Of a stretch of DNA of 64,000 bases, positions 6,820 to 15,886 are shown in pieces. Source of the stretch: Flavobacterium frigoritolerans (GTDB taxonomy: Bacteria; Bacteroidota; Bacteroidia; Flavobacteriales; Flavobacteriaceae). The notes under the pieces were generated by a model, which made no database searches, was not told where the DNA came from, and was given only the letters and a program-made list of their open reading frames with translations. The stretch covers positions 101,283-165,282 of the forward strand of contig NZ_JAOZEV010000011.1 in assembly GCF_025847275.1 (NCBI RefSeq). Reading direction: 5' to 3'. The stretch's first letter is position 1, and each line of letters begins with the position of its first letter. The translations under genes were made by a program, and so were the position numbers.

Positions 6820-8400
6820 ATGAGCTTTATACCAGAGGAATACCAAATAAATACTCCATTGGTACAGGATACCTATCTTGTAAACGGAGAGTTAAAAAAA
6901 TGGACAGGACAAACCACTCCTGTATTTTCTACAATTTCGTCTACCGAAAAATATACGCCAACTTTATTAGGATCTATTCCTTTTATGGGTGAAGCCGAAG
7001 CGATGGAAGTTGTTGAGTCTGCAACTGCAGCTTATAACAAAGGACAAGGCTTATGGCCTACAATGAAAGTTGTGGATCGTATAAAATGTATGGAAAATTT
7101 TGTTTCTCAAATGAAAACAACCCGTGCCGAAGTTGTAAAACTATTGATGTGGGAAATCGGGAAATCATTAGGAGATTCAGAGAAAGAATTTGATAGAACA
7201 GTAGAGTATATTTACGATACTATCGAAAGTTATAAAGAGTTAAATTCTCGTGGTGCAAGTTTCACTAAAGTACAAGGAATAAATGCCATGGTGCGAAGAG
7301 GACCACTAGGAGTTGTACTGTGCCTAGGGCCTTATAATTACCCACTGAATGAAACATTTTCATTGCTTATTCCGGCATTGATTATGGGAAATCCTGTAAT
7401 CTTTAAACCAGCAAAGCACGGTGTTTTATTATTATCACCATTATTAGAAGCTTTTAGAAGTAGTTTTCCCAAAGGAGCAATCAATATTGTTTATGGTAGA
7501 GGTAGAGAAGTAGCATCGCCAATTATGAAATCTGGAAAAGTCGATATTTTGGCTTTAATAGGAAATAGTAAATCGGCTATTGCACTACAAGATCAGCATC
7601 CGAATAAAAACAGATTGCGTTTAGTACTAGGATTAGAAGCAAAAAATCCTGCGATAATTTTACCAGATGCCGATTTAGATTTGGCTATTCAGGAATGTGT
7701 TGTTGGGACATTATCGTTTAACGGACAACGCTGTACTGCACTAAAGATTTTATATGTACATGAATCTATAGCCGAGGAATTTAATAAACGTTTTTCAGCA
7801 AAAGTAGATTCATTGGTTTTTGGAAATCCATGGGATAAATCAGTTTCGCTTACACCACTTCCTGAGCCAGAGAAGCCACATTATATTCAGGAATTAATAC
7901 ACGATGCTACTAGCAAAGGAGCAAAAATAATTAATGAAAAAGGAGGATTACACACTGAGAATTATATATTCCCTGCTGTTTTGTTTCCTATAAATAAAAA
8001 AATGCGTGTATATCACGAAGAACAATTTGGACCAGTTGTACCTATCTTGACCTTTAAGGATATTCAAGAACCATTAAATGATATGGCTGAGTCAAATTAC
8101 GGACAACAAGTAAGTTTGTTTGGTAAAGACATCAAAACTATTGCACCACTTATAGATACCTTGGTAAATTTAGTGTGCAGAGTAAATTTGAATAGTTCTT
8201 GCCAAAGAGGGCCAGATGTTTTCCCATTTACTGGTCGTAAAGATTCGGCTGTAGGAACCTTAAGTATTCACGATGCTTTGCGTTCGTTCTCTATTAGGAC
8301 TTTCGTAGCATCAAAAGATAATGATTACAATAATGCCATTTTGCAAGAATTATTAAATAGTAAAGAATCGAATTTTATAAATACCGATTATATCTTGTAG
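6820..8400 (+). CDS. GapN-like NADP-dependent glyceraldehyde-3-phosphate dehydrogenase
   Basis: Aldehyde dehydrogenase superfamily enzyme of 526 residues. It shows the Rossmann segment ([14 protein letters not shown], then [11 protein letters not shown]), the general-base Glu in [11 protein letters not shown] and the catalytic Cys in [12 protein letters not shown]. The GQRCTA version of the Cys motif is typical of non-phosphorylating GAPDH (GapN), which oxidises glyceraldehyde 3-phosphate to 3-phosphoglycerate with NADPH formation and no ATP yield. The start MSFIPEEY at 6820 is chosen because an earlier in-frame Met (6766) lies inside the preceding terminator. Alternative: another semialdehyde dehydrogenase of the same superfamily. 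It is monocistronic, with a terminator on each side. Confidence 0.85.
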   Translation: MSFIPEEYQINTPLVQDTYLVNGELKKWTGQTTPVFSTISSTEKYTPTLLGSIPFMGEAEAMEVVESATAAYNKGQGLWPTMKVVDRIKCMENFVSQMKTTRAEVVKLLMWEIGKSLGDSEKEFDRTVEYIYDTIESYKELNSRGASFTKVQGINAMVRRGPLGVVLCLGPYNYPLNETFSLLIPALIMGNPVIFKPAKHGVLLLSPLLEAFRSSFPKGAINIVYGRGREVASPIMKSGKVDILALIGNSKSAIALQDQHPNKNRLRLVLGLEAKNPAIILPDADLDLAIQECVVGTLSFNGQRCTALKILYVHESIAEEFNKRFSAKVDSLVFGNPWDKSVSLTPLPEPEKPHYIQELIHDATSKGAKIINEKGGLHTENYIFPAVLFPINKKMRVYHEEQFGPVVPILTFKDIQEPLNDMAESNYGQQVSLFGKDIKTIAPLIDTLVNLVCRVNLNSSCQRGPDVFPFTGRKDSAVGTLSIHDALRSFSIRTFVASKDNDYNNAILQELLNSKESNFINTDYIL

Positions 8401-8419
8401 TAGCTATTTTTTAATGTTT

Positions 8420-8460
8420 AAAGCCGTCTTAATCCTTTTGGAATAAGACGGCTTTTTTTT
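8420..8460 (+). terminator. Rho-independent terminator after gapN-like gene
   Basis: AAAGCCGTCTTA pairs with TAAGACGGCTTT and is followed by T8. Confidence 0.9.
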
Positions 8461-8492
8461 TACAGATAAAAGAGATTTTATTTATTTTATAG

Positions 8493-8500
8493 TATTTTTG
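8493..8500 (+). promoter_or_regulatory. Candidate -7 element TATTTTTG
   Basis: Matches TAnnTTTG 33 bases upstream of the gene at 8533. Confidence 0.5.
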
Positions 8501-8532
8501 CTTCAAAATACTTTATAGAATTATAATACAAT

Positions 8533-9144
8533 ATGAAAAACTTTACATTATTTTTTATTTTATCATTTTCAATTCAATCTTGGTCACAGTCAGATCAAAA
8601 AATGTGGCTCCAAAAGAATAAATATGATTTGGCTATTTCTTATTTTGATAAAAATGAATTTGGTGCAGCTGCAGACTTATTTTTATTTGCCTATAAAATA
8701 AAACCAGATTCTGAATTAGGGAAAATTTCTAAAAATAAATTTGATTCATTAAAACCAGTTGTTAGAAAAAAACTAATCGATAAATTGGTTGGAACATGGA
8801 AAATGAATGGAAACATTCCGAGTTGGTCACAGAGGAACTTAAAAAGTGATAAGGCTGAAAATGAGTTGATGATTATTGATCCAGATAAAATTTCTTATTA
8901 TTTGCAAAATAATAGTACGAAAGAAATGAAACTGATTAAAACTGAGGAGATTATTTTTTATGATTCTTTTGAAAAAAATAACCACGTAAAAGAAATTTTG
9001 ACTTCGGATATGCGATTATGGAGTTATTATATAGATGAATATTCAAAAAACCTTCGAGCTATTAATACTGGTAGAGTAACTGCTACTGGAAAAACCAAAA
9101 TTGATTTAGATAATGAAGAAATGTATTACGAACGAATCAATTAG
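8533..9144 (+). CDS. Secreted protein of unknown function
   Basis: 203 residues, no confident family. A Sec signal peptide is visible (MKNFTLFFILSFSIQSWSQ). Residues about 25-60 resemble one or two TPR-like helices (YDLAISYFDKNEFGAAADLF). The C-terminal half starts KLVGTWKMNG and continues with alternating polar strands, reminiscent of lipocalin-like domains of Bacteroidota, but the match is weak. It stands alone with its own promoter and a terminator after it. It is probably periplasmic or surface exposed. Confidence 0.7.
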   Translation: MKNFTLFFILSFSIQSWSQSDQKMWLQKNKYDLAISYFDKNEFGAAADLFLFAYKIKPDSELGKISKNKFDSLKPVVRKKLIDKLVGTWKMNGNIPSWSQRNLKSDKAENELMIIDPDKISYYLQNNSTKEMKLIKTEEIIFYDSFEKNNHVKEILTSDMRLWSYYIDEYSKNLRAINTGRVTATGKTKIDLDNEEMYYERIN

Positions 9145-9182
9145 AATACAAGACATTCGATAGTATAGATTGATTGTATTTA

Positions 9183-9219
9183 AAAACCGTCTAATTCTGT
9201 AAAGAAAGAGACGGTTTTG
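9183..9219. terminator. Terminator shared by 8533 gene and yaaA
   Basis: AAAACCGTCT pairs with AGACGGTTTT; A-rich left and T-rich right flanks allow use in both directions between the converging genes. Confidence 0.8.
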
Positions 9220-9238
9220 TTTGATGATAAGTTTTGTT

Positions 9239-9997
9239 TTATCGGGTGAAAACCAGATTGTTATCTTTTGAAAGATTAGCATCAAAATGATATCCTTCAT
9301 AGTTAAAACCTTTTAAATCATCAATAGTTTCGGCATTGGTATCTATAATGTAACGTACCATCATTCCTCTTGCTTTCTTGGCGAAGAAACTAATAATCTT
9401 GAGTTTCCCATCTTTATAATCTTTAAAGTCAGGAGTAATTACAGGAACTTTTAAAGCCTTAACATCTACAGCCGAGAAATATTCATTACTTGCAAGGTTT
9501 ACAAATAGCTCCTCTTTGTTAAGTTCTTTATTTAGCGTTTTTGTAACGGTGTCTTTCCAATATTCATATAGATTTTTTGCTTCGCCAATAGGTAATTTGG
9601 TTCCCATTTCTAATCGGTAAGCCTGAATTAAATCTAGTGGTTTTAAAATACCGTATAAGCCAGATAATATGCGTAGTTTATCTTGTAAGACGTCTAGTTT
9701 TTCTGCAGGAATTGTATAAGCATCTAAGCCAGTATATACATCACCATCAAAAGTAAATATTGCTGGGCGAGCATTTTCGGGAGTGAAAGGAGTTTTCCAT
9801 TCCTGATTGCGTTGCCAGTTTAGCTGAGCTAATTTATCTGAAATATGCATTAATTCGGATAACTCAGAAGGATTTTTTTGTTTTAAAACTTTATGAACTT
9901 GTCTGGCTTCTTTTAGTAAGCTAGCTTCAGTATATTGAGAAGTTGGTAATTCTTTTTCGAAATTTAAAGACTTTGCAGGTGATATAACAATTTTCAT
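9239..9997 (-). CDS. yaaA: Peroxide stress protein YaaA (DUF328/UPF0246)
   Basis: 252 residues, the usual length. The N-terminus MKIVISPAKSLNFE and the inner motifs FTFDGDVYTGLDAYT, RILSGLYGILKPLDLI, EYWKD and FFAKKARGMMVRYII are the hallmarks of YaaA, a cytoplasmic DNA-binding protein that lowers free iron and protects from peroxide in E. coli. A TACTTTTG promoter element lies about 23 bases upstream. It is transcribed alone and converges with the secreted-protein gene. Confidence 0.95.
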   Translation of the reverse strand: MKIVISPAKSLNFEKELPTSQYTEASLLKEARQVHKVLKQKNPSELSELMHISDKLAQLNWQRNQEWKTPFTPENARPAIFTFDGDVYTGLDAYTIPAEKLDVLQDKLRILSGLYGILKPLDLIQAYRLEMGTKLPIGEAKNLYEYWKDTVTKTLNKELNKEELFVNLASNEYFSAVDVKALKVPVITPDFKDYKDGKLKIISFFAKKARGMMVRYIIDTNAETIDDLKGFNYEGYHFDANLSKDNNLVFTR

Positions 9998-10019
9998 TTT
10001 CTACTTTTTTGTACAGTCT

Positions 10020-10027
10020 CAAAAGTA
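10020..10027 (-). promoter_or_regulatory. -7 element of yaaA
   Basis: CAAAAGTA reads TACTTTTG on the minus strand, 23 bases before the start codon. Confidence 0.5.
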
Positions 10028-10235
10028 CAAATAGTAATCAAAAAAATAATGGATATAGATTGATTTGTTTGATAGTAATATAGATCTATTATATCAATGT
10101 ATATAAAAGAGATAAAACAATTTTACTTCTATCTGTTTTTTTTATAATTATTGCTTTTTAATGAAATAATATAGTTGGAAATGCTAAATATTAAAAAAAG
10201 TGTGCTTTAGATTATAAAAGGCGTATAGTATGTTG

Positions 10236-10243
10236 TAAATTTG
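10236..10243 (+). promoter_or_regulatory. -7 element of the cca gene
   Basis: TAAATTTG matches TAnnTTTG about 60 bases upstream of the GTG start. Confidence 0.55.
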
Positions 10244-10302
10244 CGCATGGTAAAATTATCTATATATTATTTTACTGTTATTTTATAAAAATTAGAGAAT
10301 TC

Positions 10303-11736
10303 GTGGCTAAAAAAATAAATTATAAAGGTGCTCTGCAAAATAAAATTTTCGAAATTATCTCGCAAGCTTCTAAAGAACTTAATGTAGAAAGTTACGTAAT
10401 TGGAGGTTTTGTAAGAGACTTGCTTTTAAACCGGGATTCTAAAAAAGACATTGATATAGTTGCTGTAGGAAGTGGAATAGAATTGGCATTAAAAGTTTCA
10501 GAATTACTACCTAAACAACCAAAAGTGCAGGTTTTTAAAACTTATGGAACAGCAATGTTACGTTTTGAAGATACTGAAATAGAATTTGTTGGTGCACGAA
10601 AAGAGTCTTATCATTTTGAAAGCCGTAATCCTGTTGTAGAGAATGGGACGCTTCAGGATGACCAGAACCGTCGTGATTTGACTATAAATGCATTAGCATT
10701 ATCTTTGAATGAAGCTACTTTCGGAGATTTATCAGATCCTTTTGACGGATTAACTGATTTAGAAAATAAAATCATCAAAACTCCTCTGGATCCAGATATT
10801 ACTTTTTCTGATGATCCATTACGTATGTTGCGAGCAATTCGATTTGCAAATCAGCTAGGATTTGAAATTGAAGAAAATTCATTGAAATCAATTACTAAAA
10901 ATGCTGAGCGAATCAATATTATTTCGGGTGAGCGAATTGTCGATGAATTAAATAAAATCCTTTCTACAGATAAACCTTCAGTTGGATTTTTATTGTTATT
11001 TCAAACAGGACTTCTTGATATTATTTTACCTGAATTAACTGATTTGAATCAAGTTGAAGAAATAGAAGGACATACACATAAAAATAATTTTTATCACACA
11101 TTAGAGGTTGTCGATAATATCTGTCCAAATACCGATGATGTTTGGTTGCGTTGGTCAGCTTTATTGCATGATATTGGAAAAGCACCGACGAAACGTTTTA
11201 GCAAAAAACAAGGATGGACGTTTCATGGGCATGAATTTTTAGGTGGTAAAATGGTCAAAAAGATATTTGAACGTTTACACATGCCATTGAATAACAAAAT
11301 GAAATTTGTGCAAAAGATGGTGATCATGAGTTCGCGGCCAATTGTATTATCACAAGATATTGTGACAGATAGTGCTGTTCGCCGTTTAGTTTTTGATGCT
11401 GGTGAAGATGTAGAGAATTTAATGACTTTATGTGAAGCTGATATAACAACTAAAAACCCGGGTAAATTCAAGAAATATCATAAAAATTTCGAAATTGTAC
11501 GCAGGAAAATTGTTGAGGTTGAAGAACGTGATCATGTTAGAAAATTTCAACCACCAATTTCGGGAGAAGAGATTATGGAAATCTATAACTTAAAACCTTC
11601 TAAAGAAATTGGAATGTTAAAAGAAGCCATAAAAGAAGCGATCTTAGAAGGTGAAATTCCAAATGAATATGAAGCAGCATACGAATTTATGCTTAAAAAA
11701 GGAGAAAAGCTTGGATTGGTTAAAGTTGCAAAGTAA
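10303..11736 (+). CDS. CCA-adding tRNA nucleotidyltransferase with HD domain
   Basis: 477 residues. Class II polymerase-beta-like nucleotidyltransferase head: [13 protein letters not shown] followed by the metal-binding DID in [10 protein letters not shown], then [10 protein letters not shown] and the [14 protein letters not shown] neck. An HD domain follows ([31 protein letters not shown]). It adds or repairs the 3' CCA of tRNAs, needed here because the tmRNA gene ends without CCA. The start is GTG; there is no in-frame ATG until deep inside the fold, so GTG is the best choice. Monocistronic; a very long hairpin follows. Confidence 0.93.
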   Translation: MAKKINYKGALQNKIFEIISQASKELNVESYVIGGFVRDLLLNRDSKKDIDIVAVGSGIELALKVSELLPKQPKVQVFKTYGTAMLRFEDTEIEFVGARKESYHFESRNPVVENGTLQDDQNRRDLTINALALSLNEATFGDLSDPFDGLTDLENKIIKTPLDPDITFSDDPLRMLRAIRFANQLGFEIEENSLKSITKNAERINIISGERIVDELNKILSTDKPSVGFLLLFQTGLLDIILPELTDLNQVEEIEGHTHKNNFYHTLEVVDNICPNTDDVWLRWSALLHDIGKAPTKRFSKKQGWTFHGHEFLGGKMVKKIFERLHMPLNNKMKFVQKMVIMSSRPIVLSQDIVTDSAVRRLVFDAGEDVENLMTLCEADITTKNPGKFKKYHKNFEIVRRKIVEVEERDHVRKFQPPISGEEIMEIYNLKPSKEIGMLKEAIKEAILEGEIPNEYEAAYEFMLKKGEKLGLVKVAK

Positions 11737-11737
11737 C

Positions 11738-11942
11738 AAAGATTCAAAGTTGCAAAGGTTTTACCAATATTGCGTAGAAAAGGTGCTAAGGCACTGAGAA
11801 GCTAAGTGACTAAGTTTATAAAAGATAAAAAAACTTAGTATCTCAGTGCCTTAGCATCTTAGAACCTTAATTAAAATTTATTAGAGAATTATTAACCCAA
11901 AATAGGAGACTCTGCAACTTTGCATCTTTGCAACTTTGTATC
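11738..11942. repeat. Long nested inverted-repeat (text-like) hairpin
   Basis: Outer arms are AAAGATTCAAAGTTGCAAAG-like on the left and CTTTGCATCTTTGCAACTTTG-like on the right. The inner arms pair AAGGCACTGAGAAGCTAAGT (about 11788-11812) with TAGTATCTCAGTGCCTTAGC (about 11837-11858). The mid-part holds an A-rich loop. It fills almost the whole gap between the cca and ctaA genes. Confidence 0.85.
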
Positions 11943-11955
11943 TCAAAAAAATAAA

Positions 11956-12984
11956 ATGAAAAGAGAAAATAAATCAGTAATCATTTGGCTGTTGTCAGGA
12001 TGTTTTTTATTGTTTTTAATGGTTGTTGTAGGAGGGATTACCCGATTAACAAACTCAGGATTATCAATGACCGATTGGCACTTGGTAACAGATACTTTTC
12101 CTCCTATGAGTGAGGCAAAGTGGAATGAGGCTTTTGAGCAATATAAAAAGTTTCCAGAATATCAAAAAATTAATATTCATAATGATTTTCAGCTTTCAGA
12201 TTATAAAATGATTTATTTCTGGGAATGGTTTCACCGTTTCATAGGACGTATCATTGGGTTGGTTTTCTTTATTCCATTTGTTTATTTTTTAATCAAGAAG
12301 AAACTAGACAGTTCTACAATAAAAAAATGTATTGTTCTTTTGGCAATGGGTGGTTTTCAAGGTTTCTTGGGATGGTTTATGGTACGAAGCGGCTTAATTG
12401 ATAATCCAGATGTAAGTCATTTTAGGCTTTCACTGCATTTAACTTTTGCTTTTGTAACCTTTGCTTATACATTATGGGTGGCGCTGGATTTAATTTATCC
12501 TGAAAGAAATAGAATTACCATTAATATTACTCTTCGTAATATTGCCAGGATAGCTTTGGTTTTTCTTTTGATACAAATAATTTATGGAGGTTTTGTAGCT
12601 GGATTAAACGCTGGATTAATTCACAATCATTGGCCATTAATGAGTGACGGAGAATTTATTCATGACTCGGTTTTTATTGAGCAACCTACACTTATTAAAA
12701 ATTTAATAGAAGGTAAAAGTGGCGTACAGTTTGTACACAGAACTTTTGCTTATGTTGTTGTTGCTATTATACTCTTTTTATACTTTAAAAGCACACAATT
12801 TGCTCTTAACAAGACACAATCTACAGGGATCAAAATATTAGTTGTTTTTGTGTTTTTGCAATTTATTTTAGGCGTTTTTACACTTTTATATCATGTACCA
12901 ATTGCGTTAGGTTTAATTCACCAAATAATGGCATTTTTCCTTTTAAGCGCAATGACATACACATTGCATAGATTAAGTAAATAA
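11956..12984 (+). CDS. ctaA: Heme A synthase (CtaA/COX15)
   Basis: Membrane enzyme of about 342 residues that oxidises the C8 methyl of heme O to make heme A for cytochrome c oxidase. Motifs: GGITRLTNSGLSMTDW, the WEWFHRFIGR heme-ligand helix, a second half with FVAGLNAGLIHNHWP, and late His residues in FVHRTFAY and GLIHQIMAF; about eight hydrophobic helices. I chose MKRENK at 11956 since an earlier in-frame Met lies within the preceding inverted repeat. No ctaB or cox genes adjoin it. Confidence 0.93.
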   Translation: MKRENKSVIIWLLSGCFLLFLMVVVGGITRLTNSGLSMTDWHLVTDTFPPMSEAKWNEAFEQYKKFPEYQKINIHNDFQLSDYKMIYFWEWFHRFIGRIIGLVFFIPFVYFLIKKKLDSSTIKKCIVLLAMGGFQGFLGWFMVRSGLIDNPDVSHFRLSLHLTFAFVTFAYTLWVALDLIYPERNRITINITLRNIARIALVFLLIQIIYGGFVAGLNAGLIHNHWPLMSDGEFIHDSVFIEQPTLIKNLIEGKSGVQFVHRTFAYVVVAIILFLYFKSTQFALNKTQSTGIKILVVFVFLQFILGVFTLLYHVPIALGLIHQIMAFFLLSAMTYTLHRLSK

Positions 12985-13050
12985 ATAATAATTTTTATTC
13001 GTAAATTACACTGACTATATTGTCGCAACTTTTTTGTTTACAAAACATAG

Positions 13051-13827
13051 ATGTCTAAACTTGCCGCACAAGATAAATTTTATGATTTATCCGATTATGG
13101 AAGACCTTTTGGAAGGTTTTTTGCTAAAAAGTTACAAAATACACGATTTACACCTATAGATGTAACCTTGCTTTTTGGAATTTCGGGGTTGATTGCGATT
13201 TATTGTATTCTAGAAAAGTATTTTTATTGGGCAGGTTTTTTTATAATATTAAAATCTATTATTGATGCTGCCGATGGAGAGTTGGCACGTATAAAAAACA
13301 CACCGTCCTATACAGGAAGATATCTCGATAGTATATTTGATATTATTTTGAATTTCTTGTTCTTAATAAGTATCTGTTACGTTTCTAAAACGACTTTACC
13401 TATCACAATCCTTGCCTTTTTATGCATACAGTTGCAAGGTACATTATACAATTATTACTATGTAATTCTGCGAAATAAATCGGTAGGAGGAGATAGAACC
13501 AGTAAGATTTTCGAAGATAAAATTCCTAATGCTTTACCAGGAGAAAATCAAAAATCAGTTATTCTCTTGCATCAGGTTTATATTATTGTATATGGGCTTT
13601 TTGATAAAATAATCCACGCACTTGATAGTGATGCTTATAAGGTTAAAACATTCCCAAACTGGTTTATGACTTTTGTTTCTTTATACGGATTAGGTTTTCA
13701 ATTATTACTTATAGCACTTATGCTAGCAATGGATGGTATTGAATATATAGCCCCTTTTTTTATTGGTTACTCTGTCCTGATTTTTGTAATGATAGGAATT
13801 AGAAAGTATTTTTACCCTGTAGTGTAG
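13051..13827 (+). CDS. CDP-alcohol phosphatidyltransferase family protein
   Basis: 258-residue membrane protein with the complete catalytic motif DG-x2-AR-x8-G-x3-D-x3-D (DGELARIKNTPSYTGRYLD, then SIFD), around residues 70-95. Such enzymes transfer a phosphatidyl or phospho group from a CDP-linked donor to an alcohol such as inositol, glycerol or serine. About five or six hydrophobic segments surround the site. Which alcohol is used cannot be read from the sequence. It stands alone. Confidence 0.9.
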   Translation: MSKLAAQDKFYDLSDYGRPFGRFFAKKLQNTRFTPIDVTLLFGISGLIAIYCILEKYFYWAGFFIILKSIIDAADGELARIKNTPSYTGRYLDSIFDIILNFLFLISICYVSKTTLPITILAFLCIQLQGTLYNYYYVILRNKSVGGDRTSKIFEDKIPNALPGENQKSVILLHQVYIIVYGLFDKIIHALDSDAYKVKTFPNWFMTFVSLYGLGFQLLLIALMLAMDGIEYIAPFFIGYSVLIFVMIGIRKYFYPVV

Positions 13828-13831
13828 TAAT

Positions 13832-13898
13832 TTAACCGCAAAGAGCGCAAAGTTTTTACCTTTCTACCTTCTTTAAATTAACCGCAAAGCTTGCAAAG
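13832..13898. repeat. Direct repeats of AACCGCAAAG
   Basis: AACCGCAAAGAGCGCAAAGTT and, about 47 bases on, AACCGCAAAGCTTGCAAAGTT. Both belong to the same text-like intergenic style seen at 11738-11942. Confidence 0.65.
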
Positions 13899-14005
13899 TT
13901 ATTTTAGTTCAGTTAAAAATTCGTGAAATTCGAGGCTAACTTTTTCAGCAACAACTAGTAGTCCATTTAGTCCTTTAAATCTGTGGTAAAAAAGTCTATT
14001 AAAAA

Positions 14006-14773
14006 CTAGCCAATCCAGTTCTTGAAATCTGAAACTTTCTCACGACTTACAATTACTTCTTCCTCTTTATAAGTTGGTAAGATTATTTTTAAGCGAGAAT
14101 TACTGTATAATACAATTTCTTTAATAGCAGGAAGTGGAACGATAAATTTGCGGCTTACACGATAGAAATCTTTTGGATCAAGTTCTTGTTCTAAAATTTC
14201 TAAAGTAGAATCGATTAAATAATTTCGATTATCTGTAGTATGTAAATAAGTGCCTTTGTTCTCACTATAAAAACATTCTATTTGATCAGTTCCAATAACT
14301 TTTAAATGTTGCCCAACTTTAATTGTGAATCTTTTTTTGTACACTTTCTCAAAAGGATTTGAAAGCATTTTTTTAATTTGCTCAAAATTGATTTCAAGGT
14401 TTTGTGTAGCGTTTTCTGTTTTTGGTAAACGAGATTTAAATTTAGTAACTGCTACATCTAGATCATCCTCGTCTATTGGTTTTAATAAATAATCGATGCT
14501 GTTGAGCTTAAATGCTTTTAATGCATACTCATCATAAGCAGTTGTAAAAATTACAGCGCTTTTAATATCTATTTTTTCAAAAATTTCAAACGATAATCCA
14601 TCAGATAATTGAATATCAAGAAATATTAAATCTGGATGTTCATTTTGAGAAAACCAATCAATTGCTTCTGCAACAGAGTGAAGCATTACGACAACAGGAA
14701 CGTTTATTTTATCGAGTTTGCGTTGTAATAACCGAGCGGCTGGTTTTTCGTCTTCTATAATTATTGTTCTCAT
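14006..14773 (-). CDS. LytTR-family response regulator
   Basis: 255 residues. The receiver domain occupies residues 1-120 with the acceptor Asp in DLIFLDIQLSDG, the Thr of FTTAYDEYAL and the Lys of YLLKPIDEDD. A LytTR DNA-binding domain covers about residues 150-255 (FTIKVGQHLKVI, FYRVSRKFIVPL, SREKVSDFKNWIG). It is the last gene of a minus-strand run that includes a LytS-type kinase and 2TM proteins and is the natural partner of that kinase. The gap to the upstream 2TM gene is about 97 bases. Confidence 0.94.
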   Translation of the reverse strand: MRTIIIEDEKPAARLLQRKLDKINVPVVVMLHSVAEAIDWFSQNEHPDLIFLDIQLSDGLSFEIFEKIDIKSAVIFTTAYDEYALKAFKLNSIDYLLKPIDEDDLDVAVTKFKSRLPKTENATQNLEINFEQIKKMLSNPFEKVYKKRFTIKVGQHLKVIGTDQIECFYSENKGTYLHTTDNRNYLIDSTLEILEQELDPKDFYRVSRKFIVPLPAIKEIVLYSNSRLKIILPTYKEEEVIVSREKVSDFKNWIG

Positions 14774-14870
14774 TTTTGGTTTGGCAAAAGTTTTGGTTGG
14801 TTAAAAGTAGCAGTTAAAATTTAATCGGAAATGATTTTTAATATTTTTATTTAGTTGAGAATGTAATAAA

Positions 14871-15230
14871 TTATTCCCATTTTTGATTGGCTTCTTTTTT
14901 CATGTATTCTTTTATTTTTCTTTCTTCCCAATTCAAACTAAAAAAAATATCTTTTCCAAATACTGATAATCCGTGTATTGCTAAACCAATTCCCCAAAAC
15001 AAAGTTGTTGAGAAGTTTTCCCATCTCCAGAATTCTTCATTTCCGAAGATTACTTGGTTAGTATCAGGAATAAGAATAAATATGTTTACTATAATATATA
15101 TCATTAAGTGAGAGTAGAAACCTTTTATTCTTCGTACTCTTTTATAGGCTAGGTTATACCGTTCGTCATTGGTTGTGTTTTCACTATAACTAGTATAATT
15201 TTCAAACATCTGTCTTCTAAATCGTCCCAT
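14871..15230 (-). CDS. 2TM-domain protein (single copy)
   Basis: 119 residues with two hydrophobic helices and the flanking 2TM signature: AYKRVRRIKGFYSHLMIY before the first helix and LAIHGLSVFG then LNWEERKIKEYMKKE after the second. The function of the 2TM family is unknown; members sit beside LytTR systems in Bacteroidota. It lies between the other 2TM genes and the response regulator, in the same operon, and may be a membrane-anchored accessory of the kinase. Confidence 0.85.
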   Translation of the reverse strand: MGRFRRQMFENYTSYSENTTNDERYNLAYKRVRRIKGFYSHLMIYIIVNIFILIPDTNQVIFGNEEFWRWENFSTTLFWGIGLAIHGLSVFGKDIFFSLNWEERKIKEYMKKEANQKWE

Positions 15231-15248
15231 TTTGATTTAATTTAAAAA

Positions 15249-15884
15249 TTATTGCCATTTTTCGTTTCTGGATTTTTCCTTATCCATTAATTCTTTTATC
15301 TTTTTTTCCTGCCAGCCTTTTGCAAAAACAGGAAAAGCATCAAATACTTTCAATCCATGAATAACTACTCCCAATCCCCACCAGATTAAAGACCAGAAAA
15401 ACCATAAATGTTCTGGAGAATAAATTATGTTGATGATGAACAAAAAGATATTGACTACTATAAATGAGATGAAATTGCCGTAAAATCCTTTAATATTTTC
15501 TACTTTCTTTTTTGCATCAAAATAACGATCATTATATTTATTATCGTATGTTTCTGTTGTTTCCGTTTTTTTTAAACCTTGTTTTTTCTCTAGAATCTTG
15601 TTTAGTTTTTGTTCTTCCCATTTTCTTCCAAACATTCTATATGACAGGAATAAATCAACAGTCATTGATAAAAAAATAATTGTCCATATTGTCATCACAA
15701 AACCATTGAAGTATTTTAAAGGGAAAAAATCAAATTTTATTCCTACGTATTCTTTTAGTATATAAAATATAACACCAATAGAGTAAATGAATAAATGCTC
15801 ATAGAATCCTTTTATTTTAGTTACTTTTTTATGTGCCAGTTCCCGTAACTCACTTTTGTCTAGTTTATTTTGATTGGTTTCCAT
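15249..15884 (-). CDS. Tandem 2TM-domain protein (two copies)
   Basis: 211 residues containing two successive 2TM units. The first (about 15-100) starts AHKKVTKIKGFYEHLFIYS and ends MFGRKWEEQKLNKILEK. The second (about 120-205) starts AKKKVENIKGFYGNF and ends GWQEKKIKELMDKE. Each unit has two hydrophobic helices and a charged C-terminal tail. The first unit lacks the WGLGxxIHGLKVF helix pattern of the others and is more diverged. The gene starts 2 bases after the kinase gene ends. Function unknown. Confidence 0.85.
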   Translation of the reverse strand: METNQNKLDKSELRELAHKKVTKIKGFYEHLFIYSIGVIFYILKEYVGIKFDFFPLKYFNGFVMTIWTIIFLSMTVDLFLSYRMFGRKWEEQKLNKILEKKQGLKKTETTETYDNKYNDRYFDAKKKVENIKGFYGNFISFIVVNIFLFIINIIYSPEHLWFFWSLIWWGLGVVIHGLKVFDAFPVFAKGWQEKKIKELMDKEKSRNEKWQ

Positions 15885-15886
15885 AG

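Larger units (their letters stand above)
9998..10302. other. Divergent intergenic region, yaaA / cca
   Basis: No gene or repeat seen. AT-rich, containing the yaaA promoter element (10020-10027) and the cca promoter element (10236-10243). Confidence 0.7.
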
